A DNA stretch of 64,000 nt, taken from NCBI GenBank assembly GCA_013399305.1, contig VXAI01000013.1, forward strand, positions 3,803,854 through 3,867,853, given 5' to 3'. Both the position numbers and the translations under genes were made by a program. Positions 11,371 to 23,625 of the stretch are shown here, piece after piece; the first letter of the stretch is position 1, and the number at the start of each line of letters is the position of its first letter. The notes beneath the pieces are model-generated. The model searched no databases. It was not told the origin of the DNA and saw nothing but the letters and a program-made list of their open reading frames with translations. The DNA comes from Rostratula benghalensis (taxonomy: Eukaryota > Chordata > Aves > Charadriiformes > Rostratulidae).

Positions 11371-14300
11371 CACGACACTCCATCTATTAAATCTGAAGAA
11401 TGTCTTTTAACAAAGAGGAATCAGTAAGTAGAACATATTCTTGTCTTCTCCTCTCTTGAATGACTGGGAGATGCCATTAATCTATTACTACCATAAATTG
11501 GAAGAGGTAGAAAGGTAGTAATATGTACCTTTGTACCTTCATTTTAAATTCAGATCTGTGAGTGTCAAATGGACCTTCTCAGCAATCTACACACACACAA
11601 ACACATCCCTTCCCCTTTGTTTTAAAAAATTCCTTTTGGATTACTGGGCACCTGATTGGTCTGATAGGATTCAGACTATGGAGGTGATCAATATGGAGCC
11701 TTCTAAGTGAAACTGGGAGAAGACATCTGACCATCTTGTCTTTGCATCTCTATCTCTGAATGAATGAAGCTGTCAGCCCTGGAGTCTGCTCAGAATACTT
11801 TTATTCTCACTGGTTACACTTGGGAATAACAAGGCAAAAAGATGCAAAAGCTGTGTGTTGGAAATAGTGGTCTTTCTTTATTTGCATTTGTATGAACCTT
11901 TTATAAACTGCAACTAATCACAGATAAATCGTGTCTATTGTAGTTGCTTGATGTTTTCCCAGGATACAGAGCAAAAGCAAGGGTTTCAGCCTGTACTTTA
12001 AATACTAGAAAGTTTCCAGAATACTGAACAGATGCTCTTGCTTTGAGGTATCAAAAAAGAGTATAAATCAAAACAAAGTGATCTTACAGTTATGGAAAAT
12101 GGGAACTTTTAACTGGTAAAATTTAAATACTAGTGAAAGTCCTTACATTTGCAACATAAAAACATACCTCAAATTCTCTGAAGAACAGACCGTATGTGTG
12201 TCCTTACACTCTGTCACCTGTTGGAAGGGTAACTGTACTTTTGAAGAGAGCCTTTCCAAAAGCAAATTACTTGAACATGCAGACTGAAATGCTCTGAGAA
12301 CTGCAGAGATGAAGTATATACTGATGACTTCCCTAGATACAGTATCTTCACATAGTGTCTCCACGAAAGCCTAAAATAACTTTTGTAATTTTTTCAATTT
12401 GGTAGTCTTTTTTTATTTGCTAGCTTTCTTAAAATATATTTAAGAATGCAAACCCCACAATTCCCATTATATATTTTTGTGACATATTTTTATTTGTTTT
12501 TATTATTGCCAAGACTATTTTAAACAAGAGGACTATTAAAGCAGGCAGCTGGGAAATTAATAAAGGCTACAAAAGATTGGGTATGGCCCATAGCCTGAAA
12601 CCTAAGAGATTTGTTGTTTCAGTTTTTTAATACTTTCTGTAGTATATTACAAGGAGGTACAAAGATGTGGGTTACTGAAGAACACAAAGAGTTGATCATA
12701 AATGATTTATTTCAACAAGTGACAAATTTGAGGCTCTCTGAGCATACGTTTACCTGGCTAGTTCAAGTGGTTGTTTTACCACTCAGGGTGCCTTTGGTTA
12801 CATCTGGCTGTATATCCTAAAAGCATTAAGCCACAGAAGAAAATTTAACACAGACAGTGCTTTCAAATTCCCTGAAGCCACAACAATTGATGGCCTGTTT
12901 TAAAATTATCCAATCTTCAAAAAGAGACCTTTAAGTATTTCTGAAGTATTATAATTTATTATTCATTTCTTGAACATATGTAGGGCTGCCTCCCTTCTAG
13001 AAAATTTTAAAAACTCTTTTAAAGCAGTAAAAATTTGCCTGTGAGAGAATTAATTTCTACGCTGCTAGAATGCAGACACTTCAGGAATAGGATCTGCCAC
13101 GATTTTATAATTCACAACACCTAAAGCCAGGACTTAGGAGGAAAAGATAACACATTCTCTTGGGATGGAAAAGAAAATTCCTGAAGCAATGGGAGAGGAA
13201 CTGTAGCAAGACTTGGCCAAATTACTTGTTAGATAGAGCACCTGGTAGTGTGTCTTTAAAGAATATATCAAAGTTTATGTATAAAAGAATAGCTACCTGT
13301 TAAAAGAGAATATACTCTGATATTTCTGAGGTTTAGAGAGATTTTTGACAAAAGCAAAAGCATAAGAGGGATCTTTAAAGGTAACTGAGCATCCTGACCT
13401 TTTAGGTACATGAGTACTACAATTAATACAATGTTAGTGAACTGGCAGCAGAGTTACAGATCTATGAAAAGCTGAGAAAGCAAAGAAGGACAAAATGTTT
13501 TTGTGTTCTTTAATATTTGTGTGTTTCGTTCATGGCATAAATTTCATTCTCATTTCACTGTGTTACAGTACTAAAAAGTTTTTTTGTTGCCAAAAAATAC
13601 AATTAAAACAAAACCCAAAAACCAAATCAAACCCTATGGTTATTGGGAATGCCTGTGTCAGTTAGAAGCATTTTTTCCCTTGCAGTAATGGGAAAAAATG
13701 CCTTAGATAACGTGAATAATGAATGGGCTTGTTTCCAACAGGGCATAATTTGTCACCAGATAGCTGGTTTGTTACAATTATGTATGCTGTGCTCATGGTC
13801 AACCTAAAATTTAAACAGTCCTTGGGAGTAGCAGGAGCACTAAGCCATGACTTAGCTGTTTGTTAGGAGGGTATTAAAGCAAAGGTCTGTTGCACAACTT
13901 CCTAAAGCAGGCCCAATACCTGTAAGTGCCAGGACTTTTCTTGCCCATACTAAAAATCCTTGTTGTGTGGTAGGGAGAACCCCACCATCTCAGCCCACTG
14001 AGCGCTCAGTTCACTGCCGGTAACAGGCTGCTCCAGATACATTGGAGAACCAGTGGAAACCTCTGTTTTCATTTGGCAGTCTGTGATTTCATTCTCATGG
14101 GCTACCTCATCTTGTTATTCTTGCTGCTTGTTCCTTCCTTTCTCTTGCTCTTTCCATTCCCTCATTGTCCTCCTTCCCTACTCTTTAACTTTCCCATCCT
14201 AAGTTTTCTCTTTCCTCCTGACCGGCATATCAAAGACTGTTGTTATGCCAGTAGCTCTTTTGTATGCTGTACACATTCTCCATGGATTTTGTTTTGATCT

Positions 14301-15500
14301 TTTTTTGAATCAAGGGTTGGCAGGGCAAATAATGTATCCAAGGTTTACAGTAAACTGGTACGGCCCTGTAGATGTTACCAAAATGTAAATAATGACATGA
14401 ATAATTATTGCTCTATTTCTTGTTGTCTAAAGGTCAGAAAGCTGTGATTCATTGTGAATGCACAAGACATCTGTCTGAATGCTGATATTGTTGGTATACA
14501 AGGTATTCTAAATGCCACAGCCGCAAATTAAATAAGAATTATAATAAGAAACCACATGAAAACAGGATGACAGTAACACAGTTATTGTATTAGTCATTGT
14601 TGTCTCATTGGTGTTCATCGCAGAAAAATGTAGGGTGAGAAATTAAGCTGATTATATATAGTGAGGGAAACTTTATGTCATGAAGCATTTCCAAGTATAA
14701 GTCCATGGGTTTGGTATGTGCAATGGAACAGGTATGCCTATGGGGTGTTCACCTGCCCTAATTTAACTGTTCAAATACCATGTATTTGTGACGGTGTTAG
14801 TTCTAATAAGCTGCCTCATACACAGCATGGAAAGATGAAGGCAGCTTCAGAAGCCAATTTATTTAACTTACCTTAAATATTTGCAATGGGATGTGATGAG
14901 CAGCACTCTGGTAGGGCTGGTTTCTCCCCAGTGACAATAAGCACAGCCTGGATGGCTATCTTGTACTCTATTATCTAACTTTTAGAGACTGAAATTTAGG
15001 TGATACTGCTGTCATTTCTGATTACCTGATTTATATGCACTTTTTGGAGAACAGACAAAATATTCAGGCCTAGGGCTAGTAGAACATTTTGACAGTTTGT
15101 TTTTTCTCCCTATACAGTCTCACTCCACACAAACTGCTTCACAGCACAATGAAAATAAGGGCAATGAGGTCTACATGGAACAATCAACTGAGTGCCTTTC
15201 GGCGCTAACAGATGTTCAGTAGTGACTCTGATTTTGATTTGCTTAGGATGCACTCCCCTGCTTTCTACAGCTGTCTGCCCAACCCTGCTGCTACATAACA
15301 GAGTACCTATAATATAGGCAGCAGAAAGAATTGTGTTTCTGATTCTCAGTCACCTCTAGGGCACAATCAGGCCATAATTGATAAACTTTGGATAAATATG
15401 CATTTTACTTTTTTATTTATTTTCTTTTTCCTTTTCTTTTTATTTCTGTATTGGTATAACTATGAAACAAACTCATATTATCTGGCAGAGAAGCAGGGTC
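11371..15500. other. unassigned non-coding DNA
   Basis: No gene or transposon recognised. A pyrimidine-rich stretch at about 14095-14225 (many CTT, TCC and TTCC runs) gives a hydrophobic-looking open frame on the plus strand. That is the translation of T/C-rich DNA and not a membrane protein. An A/C-rich patch lies near 13590-13635. Confidence 0.55.
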
Positions 15501-15508
15501 ATCTAGTA
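15501..15508. repeat. left 8-bp target-site duplication of the hAT element
   Basis: ATCTAGTA directly precedes the element. It pairs with ATCTAGAG directly after the element (15832-15839), six of eight bases identical in register. Eight bases is the duplication length made by hAT transposases. Confidence 0.75.
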
Positions 15509-15831
15509 CAGTGGTCTCCAGAGTGGGGCTTGCACACCCCAGTGGATGTGCAAGACTGGGGTGCAGGAAGAAAATGTGTTGGTAGTATTAAAAAACTAAA
15601 AAATAAACGTAACAGTAGCATATATTTCATCTTTAACTTATCCTTTTAAAAGATTTCTTTCTGGCTGTGTTGTTTATTATTATTATTAATTAATAGTAAT
15701 AGCAAGGGTGTATTAATTTGAATAATACAGTAGTATATTAATATAGTTTATAAATAAATATATATTGAGGTCTGTGTTTGAAAATTTTTTACTGGTAGAG
15801 GTGCATGATCAAAAAAGCTTGGAGACCACAG
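15509..15831. mobile_element. short non-autonomous hAT-type DNA transposon (MITE)
   Basis: The 323-bp element starts CAGTGGTCTCCAGAGTGGGG and ends with the near-complement AAGCTTGGAGACCACAG. The outer inverted repeats pair as CAGTGGTCTCCAGAGT against CTGTGGTCTCCAAGCT. It is flanked in exact register by an 8-bp duplication (six of eight bases conserved). The left-end sequence, with CACCCC, a GTGCAAGACTGGGGTGCAGG run and then an A/T-rich core containing TTATTATTATT, is typical of hAT MITEs ending in AGTGGTCTCCAAA-type termini. No transposase frame is present, so it must have moved with an enzyme supplied elsewhere. Orientation is arbitrary. Divergence between the two ends suggests an old insertion. 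Confidence 0.85.
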
Positions 15832-15839
15832 ATCTAGAG
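15832..15839. repeat. right 8-bp target-site duplication of the hAT element
   Basis: ATCTAGAG follows the element's right end and matches ATCTAGTA at the left end except for the last two bases. The match in register supports the element's boundaries. Confidence 0.75.
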
Positions 15840-18800
15840 GATATAACTATTTTTAAACTTTGACAGCAAGATTTGCCAGAGGACATCTGTCAGAGCCCTT
15901 CATTGTGGTTTTGATGGTTTCGTGAAATTAAAGGCTTTTGCTCTGCTGATCTCATCTGATGCAGAAATTGGCTCCTTTTTATTTGAGGTAAATTCTACCT
16001 TGAGCAATGCATTCTCATGGCGATAGACCTGTCACCATTTAGTGGAAAACACAATATGGCCTCTAATGGAGTCTAGAGAAAGCAGAAGGCAGGCATACTA
16101 AAGTAGAAGTCTTAAAATATATTAGAAAGCATGAATCATGAAGAAAGAGACCTTGCTAAGGAGCCCCTGTTTTAAAAGTAACCGTGCAGTTATCTTATTG
16201 GCAGGGTTGTCTGCAGGACAGACAAAATTGATTGGGAGGCTACCTATGCCTCCATCATTTCAGACAGGCAGTCAGGCTTGAATCCAAGTGTGTTTTGCCA
16301 ATGGATTTTTTCCTCTTCTTAACAAAGTGAAACCACTTACCTATAATGCTTTGTGGATTTCAGCTGTATAAAACCCGATATCTCCCCCTTTTTCACTAGA
16401 TTATGAGCTGTCATAAATTATTTATCTTTAGTTTCAAGTCTGGGGACTAGATCTGGTCATGCTGGAATCCAAAAGTCTAGTAGAGACCCATAGGAAGTGT
16501 TATGTGTAGTTCCAATAAAGTTTCCGGAGGTGTAAAGGGAAAGATCAATGAAGCACCTTGGAGAAAGAACAGGAACAGCACAGTGGTGGTGTTGAGTGTG
16601 GTAAGGTGACACTGAACTATTTGAGCCAGACTGTGTAGGAGGAATTGTCCTGTTTAGCCAGCAGCTTTTGAAACTGCATTATGTAAATATCCTTTCTTTT
16701 AGTGTTGGAAGAGGCTGCTCTTTTAGTAACAAGGGGATTGTACCTTCATACCATTTTTCCAATCTGGTCACAAATTTTTTAAAGCAGTTTGGGATCTTTG
16801 ATTGTGGCTTACAGGACTGATTTTCCATTCTTTTGAGCACCTCAATTTTCAGATTAAGTCTATGTAAGTGGTAGAACTAAGCATGCCTGAAATCAGTTCC
16901 CAGAGGTCCTTTATGTGTTAGTCATTATTTTTTTTTTCCTCTGGAGTTTCTATTGTAAAGACTTTTTATAACAGGACTGCTTTTCTGATGCAGAGCAGTG
17001 ACTCTGTTTCATCAATAGCCAACTATTCAAAGCTGCAAGATGTTGATGTGAGCCAGTAGCCATTTTCCAGGATGATGGACATTATTCTTGGGCTGTACTT
17101 GCAAACCAAAAACATCTGCTAACCTTTCATAAGGTTTACTGCTGAAAATCTCCAAGCTCTGCCTTCAAATCTGTCCAAGTTTCTTAATTGTGCTTTTCAA
17201 GACTTGAATGATGATATTCCTCTGGGAGAGTTGCAAGCTCTCCAGTAAGTGCCCCTGTTCTCATAATTTCATCATTTAGAAGATGTCACTTTGGATAAAA
17301 GCACATGAACAAATTATGAGGCGACATAAATTTAGCACGTCATTTCTAATACTACAGTAACAGCCTGGACACATGCTGCTGCCCAAAATGGGATGTAACT
17401 CTTTCTCTGGAGCTCATATGTGAGTACCTGTTGCACAGCAGTGGCAAATATTCTTTATATCAATATACCAGCATATCTGATTGTAATTTGTTTGTGTCCC
17501 AATTCCATAAATAGCCAAATGATGTGCAGAGTGCAAGCCTGAACTTTTACTATAAAACTGTTTTTCATACTGCTCTAACTCCTTTGGTTTGAGTGTCGTG
17601 AGGGCTTGGTTTGCATTCTAATGTTTGCCTGGTGCAGTTGTCATCTTGAAGTGAGAAACAGTCATGCTCCTTCTGCTTACATATAGAGACCACTGATATG
17701 GCGTAGGTGGGAGAATCACAGATAACACCAAAAAAATGGAGCACAGATAGCTGGAAAGAATCTAAAAAATCCATAAAATGCACACTAAGACAAGGAGTGG
17801 CAAATGCTATTGCTGCTTTTCTCGGTTCTGTTGGAAGGTATTTGGGGGATACGCTTGTTTGAAGTGTTTATGGCTTCAGTTTGCAAGTGCACTCAGGGAT
17901 CTCACATTTCATGTTAAGAAAGCTAATCTGGGTATGAAGTGTACTGCCTATAAAGAAGAGAGAGAAGATAGGGCTAATGTCACCTGGGAAGGAAAATGCA
18001 TTATAATTTGACAGTTTTGTTCTCTCAGTCTGTTCAGAGCCAATTCCAGATTGTCCAAAACCAAGAAAGGTCTTCATGTTTACATTCTTAAAACCTCCAT
18101 AAGTCAAATAAACTGTTTTCTTGGGTTGCTTTGTAAGACCACAATGTCATCTTTTTGTACCTTAATACCATGAGACAGTTTTAATTTTCTTTTATTCTTA
18201 GTAATGCCCAAAGGTTTCAGTCAAATTTGGGATCCTCACAAGTTGTTCCCTGTATTGATAAACAGCTTGGCCCTGACCCAAGACTTCATAGTAAATGGAA
18301 ACAGGATGTGAATTATTATAAATGATGGCTGGACTGGAGGAAAGTAAATTATGATAATTAATTTGGAGGACCATAAACGATTCTCATTACATTTCACTTG
18401 TTGCATTTTAGTTAATATATATTTTGATAATTCTTTCTACTGAGCAGATTGGCATTGATAATCAACAGATTATTTTAAAGGGGTTGTAACAGAATTGTAT
18501 GTTGAGAAGATCCTCCAAAGAGAAGAGAGAAAAAGTTGGGTGGATTTTTCAGAGAGACAATATTGTCTTGTGGAGAAGTAACAATTACAATAAGAAGTTG
18601 ACCGAAGCATTTTTTTCATAGAGGAGGCTTTTCAAAACGAACAGCAGAGTTTGAATGTCTTGCTGGAGTTGAGACACTGTTATTAAAAATATTCAGTGTC
18701 CTTTTTTCAGAAGATACAGACTTTGACTGTCCTAGTTTGACTACCTGACTGGTGAAAATGATAGCATATTCTGCACTCATTACTGAAACCTCAGGATTAG

Positions 18801-19984
18801 CTGAATCACAATATGGCCCTTGCAGTGAAAATCCGTAGAGAAACTCTAGTTTAGATAGATTTTGGGCTGCATTCTAAATCAAAATTTAACATATGATACA
18901 TAGTTTTCTATAGTAAATTTTAAATTTTTATTACTAAAACTTAATCTCTTCTCATCAAGCTCAGTAAAGAAATAAAGGAGAAAAACGTATCCTATTTTTC
19001 AGCATTAGGATTTGAAATAAAACAGAATAACTGTGCCATAGAGCTCTGCTAGGATATTGTATTGGTTAATACTATTACCACATTAAGAGATGGCTCTAAG
19101 AAAAAAAAAGCAACAAAACACTGGAAAATCTGTTTCTTAGACTATATTGATTGTGGAGCTTTTTTTCTTATTTTATAATAAAGCATGCCTCCAAAATGTG
19201 ATGTTTTCATAGCCTCAAACTAAATGAATGCTCAAAAACTCTTTTGCAACAGTAACAAAGGTGAGTCTGATTACACATTGCAATTACATTTTGCCTTCAT
19301 CAAAATGAGTATGCAAAGGCTGAAGTGTTCTGTATTTACTGATGTTAAAGAGGATTCTGTTTAACTTCTGAATTTCTAAGTAGAAGAGTGCTGGAGATGA
19401 AGGCACTGTTAGTCCTCAACTGTTCCCCTAGTTCCCTGCTGTCACTTCAGAAATCTGTGGGTCTCCAGTGTGGCTTTCTTAACCTCTTGCTAACTTAGTG
19501 CTGTGCCTGACTTATCCTGGTGAGAAGGACAATGTCATAGTGGGCTATGCTCACCGTGGGCTGAACTCCTCCAGTCACTGATCCTGAGCTCCTCTTGGCT
19601 GGTAAATTACTGTAGCAATCTCACTGTTTTTGCTGAATTCAGAAAGGTGTCATTGCCTGCCAAGTGGCTTTGTTACCTTGCTCTAACCCTTTGAATAATG
19701 AACCTCTGTCCCTTACTAGAGCAAATCATCTTTATTTTTCCAGGAAAGAATAATAAAAAAAGACGGTAGTTGTGTGTTTATAATGTGGGCTTTTTCATGT
19801 AAAATCACTGAGATTTTAGTGATTCACACTAAATAGTGTTTCACAGAACTATAGTGGCAGGTTCCTAGAGAATATTTAAAGAATGAGCAGGAAAGAAGAT
19901 TGATTACATCTGTGGAAAAATAATTCAAAACACCTTCAACAGGAAGAAGATTGATGGAAATCAATAACATTGAAAAACAGACCT
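15840..19984. other. unassigned non-coding DNA
   Basis: No gene, RNA or recognisable transposon. Open frames are short and of chance type, including an overlapping pair on opposite strands at 17778-18107. The A/T-rich tract at about 18330-18430 contains several TAATTA-like cores but nothing that can be called a regulatory element from sequence alone. Confidence 0.55.
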
Positions 19985-20280
19985 ATGGGCAATAGCAGAC
20001 AATTAGATATAAGTTTGTTGTGAAATATGGCAGCAAAAAGTCAAAGCAGTTTAGAACTGCAGCATATTTAGAGGCATCACAACTAGAACAGAAGGTGATA
20101 ATGCCCCTTTCTGAGAGCTGCTAACACTACAACTAGAAAAAAGTGCTACAGTGCTGGGCAATTCAGAACTAGACAAAAAATCAGGACTAAAAAAATATGA
20201 GGAAAGGGCCATGAATAGCAACTGCTGTGGTGAAGAACCTGAAACTGTTACCTTGGGAAGGAAGAGTAAAGACTAAAAAT
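19985..20280 (+). mobile_element. ancient CR1-type LINE fragment (ORF2 region)
   Basis: Despite heavy decay, the order of landmarks follows the CR1 ORF2 segment around the ILGCI...SR...PLY...RPxLEY block. AGCAAAAAGTCAAAGCAG corresponds to the KKANAI codons. ATTTAGAGGCATCACAACTAGAACA then TGATAATGCCCCTTT corresponds to the region before PLY. CACTACAACTAGAA corresponds to RPQLE, and ACAGTGCTGGGCAATTC to VQFWA. Many substitutions and several indels mean no frame remains. It is far older than the avian CR1 copies elsewhere in the window. The call rests on colinear short matches to remembered amniote CR1 sequence and was not aligned. Confidence 0.6.
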
Positions 20281-22649
20281 TATTTTTGATTAATGCAACT
20301 TGAAAAATGGGAATGTGTTTTGTTTGTGTTGGTAGCAGATGTTGTTGTCATCCCATTTGCCCCCCTGCTCCCCAGATAATACAGTTTTATAGATACTGAA
20401 AAAATTGTTGATGTAACAATTTTTTTTTTATTTTGATAATAAGGTGCCTGTGGTATTATTACCTTAACAGAAATTAAATTGATATATGGTATTTTTATTT
20501 GTTACTTTACCATTTTATATTTTGTGCAATGGTTTTATATTATGAGAATAAAGGGCAGTGTTCTGGCTGAAGGAAAGGTACTTAGTGATGTGTAGGTACT
20601 TTTTGGATGTGCAGGTACTTTTGGAGAGGTCATTTTGCCACCAGCTGCAGCTCCCAAAAGGCATGGGTCTCCTGTTGCTCCCATGCCGTACTTGCCAGGG
20701 CAGAGTCACCACCTCAGGTGCTGCTGGGCCTAAAGGAGTCTAGGCACTTCCAGGACCTAAAACAGGGCTGGATGTCCATGTTTAGGTGACTAAATTCTAT
20801 GTAAAATATTTAAATAAAATAATTTCAATTTCTTCATGTTCTTTCTTAATTTCTGTTCTTAATGAAGATGGCAAAAACCTCCTCTCTAAAGAGCAGAAAT
20901 TGTCTCTCTGATAGAAATCCAGAAAAATCATATAAAGATACAAAAACTATGAAAGGTAAAGTACTAAACATATACTCGAAGGAGATTAGCTAGGAATTCT
21001 AAGAATCAAGGAAGATCTTAATGACTGCAGTGACAACTTTCAAGGTCACCTACCCTCTTAAAGTACCAAGCTGTTTGTTAGCTGCTCAGCTGCCACATGG
21101 AGGAAATACTGGTATTAAATGACTGCTTTATGTTTCACTTGATACTGTCATGATAATTCAGAGCATGCCAGCCAATGTAGATTTTGAAGGTGGATTTACT
21201 ACTGCTTTAAGGTGACCGGGGGATCCTTAAGTAGATCAGACGCAGGAATCTCCCACTGCTGAGCATGTGCAGACATACAATTGTAGGTATGGAAGGAGTT
21301 TTGAGCTCTCTAGAGTGTGCCTACACACTTATATGATTTTCTGTATAAATTCAGGACAACTGTTTTTCTTGGTTTGCTCTTGAGGGTCTTAAAGACCTAA
21401 TGTCTCTATATGTCAGACTAAGATGATATGGTAGCAAAAATGAAGCTAGCCACCTCATCTGCAGTTGCCCTTGCCTTTTCACCTGTGATGAATCTGGAAT
21501 ATTGTTCACTGATTCTTCAACAAGCATTTCTGGATGACTGGAAGTGGCCACCCTACTGATATTAATGTATCTATAACAGCCTGATGTGTTGGAGGTGAGG
21601 AGTTTGTAACAGTGTTACCAGGACCTTGGTAATACAGGCAGGAATCAAAAAAAGGATTTTGTATGCACAGAGACCAGATGACGTCCTTGTTTGAGACACA
21701 GCCATGTGGAGTTATTGTTAAACAGCATATTTAGATACCTCTTTCCCCCTGCTCCACACACCATGTAAGATTGCCAGTTTAAGAACATCAGTATTATGGA
21801 AAAGCCCCTCAAAAAAAGCTGGATGTCAAAGACAAAAAATGTATTCTGGGAAAGGAATGAACCTCTGAGAAACAAATTGTTGTCTCTCTACTTCTCTTTA
21901 TTCATGCATCTTATGAACACTTAAATTCTATATGTGAGTGTATCCTTGAATGTTTGGTCCTCTTTTCTTTAGAGGCAATTAAAGTTGAAATTGATTTTTT
22001 TTTTTGAGTTTCTTGAGTAAAGATAGTAACTGAACATTGGCAGCATATAAACTTGTTTTCTTTAAAGTCTTGAGGCAAAATGCTTGTAATAGAAATTATT
22101 TGGACTAAATAGCAATCTGAACTGTGCACTTCAGACTAAAAGAGCGATATCTGTTAAATATCTGTAAAAGAACAATATTCCTCCAGCTCAATAAATCTAT
22201 CCGCAGATGAAGACTGAGGAAGAAGAATAAAAGGTGATTAAAATTCAAATGTCTTTACAGATTTTGAGACATGAAATTCTATTAATGCAAGAAAGAAATA
22301 TGCAAATTCATTAAAAAAAACCAGCAAAAGCATCTAGATGTATGATAAATTGTGACAAGGTACACAGATGAAATGGAAAATTCAACGGGTATTGTACCAA
22401 AATGCACTATTACTATATAAAAAAACAGTTTCAAGTACATGACAAGGGAAAAAGTACCTGTTTTCTGATATTTTTAAGTTTTGTAATGTGCAACATGAAC
22501 TTTTTATAAAATCAAAATATATCAGTCTGCATAATATCAAAGGATGAATATTATTTACTTTCTTTTATAGTCTTTTGATATTGCTTACATACCTAGACCA
22601 GACTTTAGTGATCTACAACTGATATACTATTAGTTAAGATGCAGGTGAT
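20281..22649. other. unassigned non-coding DNA
   Basis: No gene recognised. A modestly G/C-richer patch at about 20630-20760 produces small overlapping open frames on both strands, which argues against any being real. Poly-T (about 21996-22005) and poly-A (22313-22320) runs are short. Confidence 0.55.
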
Positions 22650-23222
22650 GATCCAGAGCTGGTGCCGGTGCAGCTCTGAAAGCAGTAGAGAGCAACGAGG
22701 GTAGCGCCTCAGCCTCCTTTTCTCCAAACTAGACAAACCCAAAGTCTTCAGCTGCTCCTGACAGGACATGCCTTCCAACCCTTTCACCAGCTTTGTTACC
22801 CTCCTCTGAACACATTCAAGGACCTTTTTAATTCTAAAATTTTGAGGCCCAGACCTGAACACATTTTTCAAAGTGAGTCTGCTCCGGTGCTGAATACAGC
22901 GGGATAATCATCTCTTTTGACCAGCTGGGTGTGCTGTATTTAATGTGCCCCAGAAAGTGGTTTTCCCTCTGGGTACCAGAGCACACTGCTGACTCAGATT
23001 GAGCCTGCTGTTGACCAGCACCCACAGTTCCCTGTTATACTTTTATCCCTTTTATCCCCCAGTTTATTCTTTTCCTGGCATTACTCCATCCTAGGTGCAC
23101 GATCCAACATTTTGACTAGTTAAATGTAATCCCTTTAATCATAGACTAATATTCCATTCTATTTAGATCCATCTGCAAGGCTTCTTTTCTCTCAAGACAG
23201 TCAACAGCACTTCCTCAATTAC
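22650..23222 (-). mobile_element. CR1 LINE fragment, minus strand, both ends missing
   Basis: The minus-strand translation shows CR1 ORF2 C-terminal sequence in pieces. [18 protein letters not shown] matches the [17 protein letters not shown] block (about 22860-22915). [17 protein letters not shown] and [13 protein letters not shown] match the [17 protein letters not shown]...[14 protein letters not shown] block (about 22690-22815). Upstream (23040-23222) the reverse complement carries the conserved DNA of the FADDT-to-LGVLVD interval. The copy is cut off inside ORF2 at its low-coordinate side, so the 3' UTR and 8-mer tail are absent. It is also 5'-truncated and contains frameshifts and stops. 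It is therefore dead and could move no further. Confidence 0.94.
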
Positions 23223-23244
23223 CTCCACATGTGTTAGTGAGAAT

Positions 23245-23625
23245 AATATTGAAAAAGTGAATTCAGTTTTGAGTCCTGCAGTTAAAAGAAATGGTTCAGA
23301 GAAAGAAAAAGTTCAAGAGCTGGAAAATATGTGTTATTATGGGAGACACAATGAGCTTACTGAAGAGAAGGTTAAGAGGTGATTTGAACTAGTCTGTCTG
23401 TCTCTTCTCGGGAAGAGAAGATATCCTTCGTAGAGCAGAAGGTATTAAAATATTCAATAAATATAACCGGTGCTGGACAATAATGGGGAGAAAAATTTGG
23501 CTTACCAGCAACATTATCTAAGATGAGAAAAGTTCAGCAAATGATGTAAGATAGTTCCACTGCTGAATACTATCAGACAGGTCTGGAGATTTTTCTAGCT
23601 GAATGCTTTAGAGCACTAGTGATGT
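23245..23625 (+). mobile_element. ancient CR1-type LINE fragment (ORF2 3' region)
   Basis: Colinear landmarks of an old CR1 are visible. GTTCAAGAGCTGGAAAATATG corresponds to the KGLENM codons, and CTTACTGAAGAGAAGG then TTAAGAGGTGATTTG to [27 protein letters not shown] follows, and ACCGGTGCTGGACAATA is the degraded NGWKLxxK block. GTTCCACTGCTGAATACTATCAG corresponds to the VVDSPSL-type segment, and GATTTTTCTAGCTGAATGCTTTAGAGC to the terminal LxxxxALE-like codons. No frame survives. It lies about 20 bases beyond the 5' edge of the younger minus-strand CR1 and is in the opposite orientation, so the two are separate insertions. Not aligned; recognised by eye. Confidence 0.6.

Noticed and set aside
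10965..11427. Opposing open frames of 73 and 135 codons
   Set aside because: Both lie mostly within the LTR and overlap on opposite strands. They are translations of repeat DNA, not genes.
14073..14297. Plus-strand frame with a leucine-rich, membrane-like peptide
   Set aside because: The DNA is a T/C-rich low-complexity stretch, and translating such DNA always gives L, F, S and P. No gene structure surrounds it.
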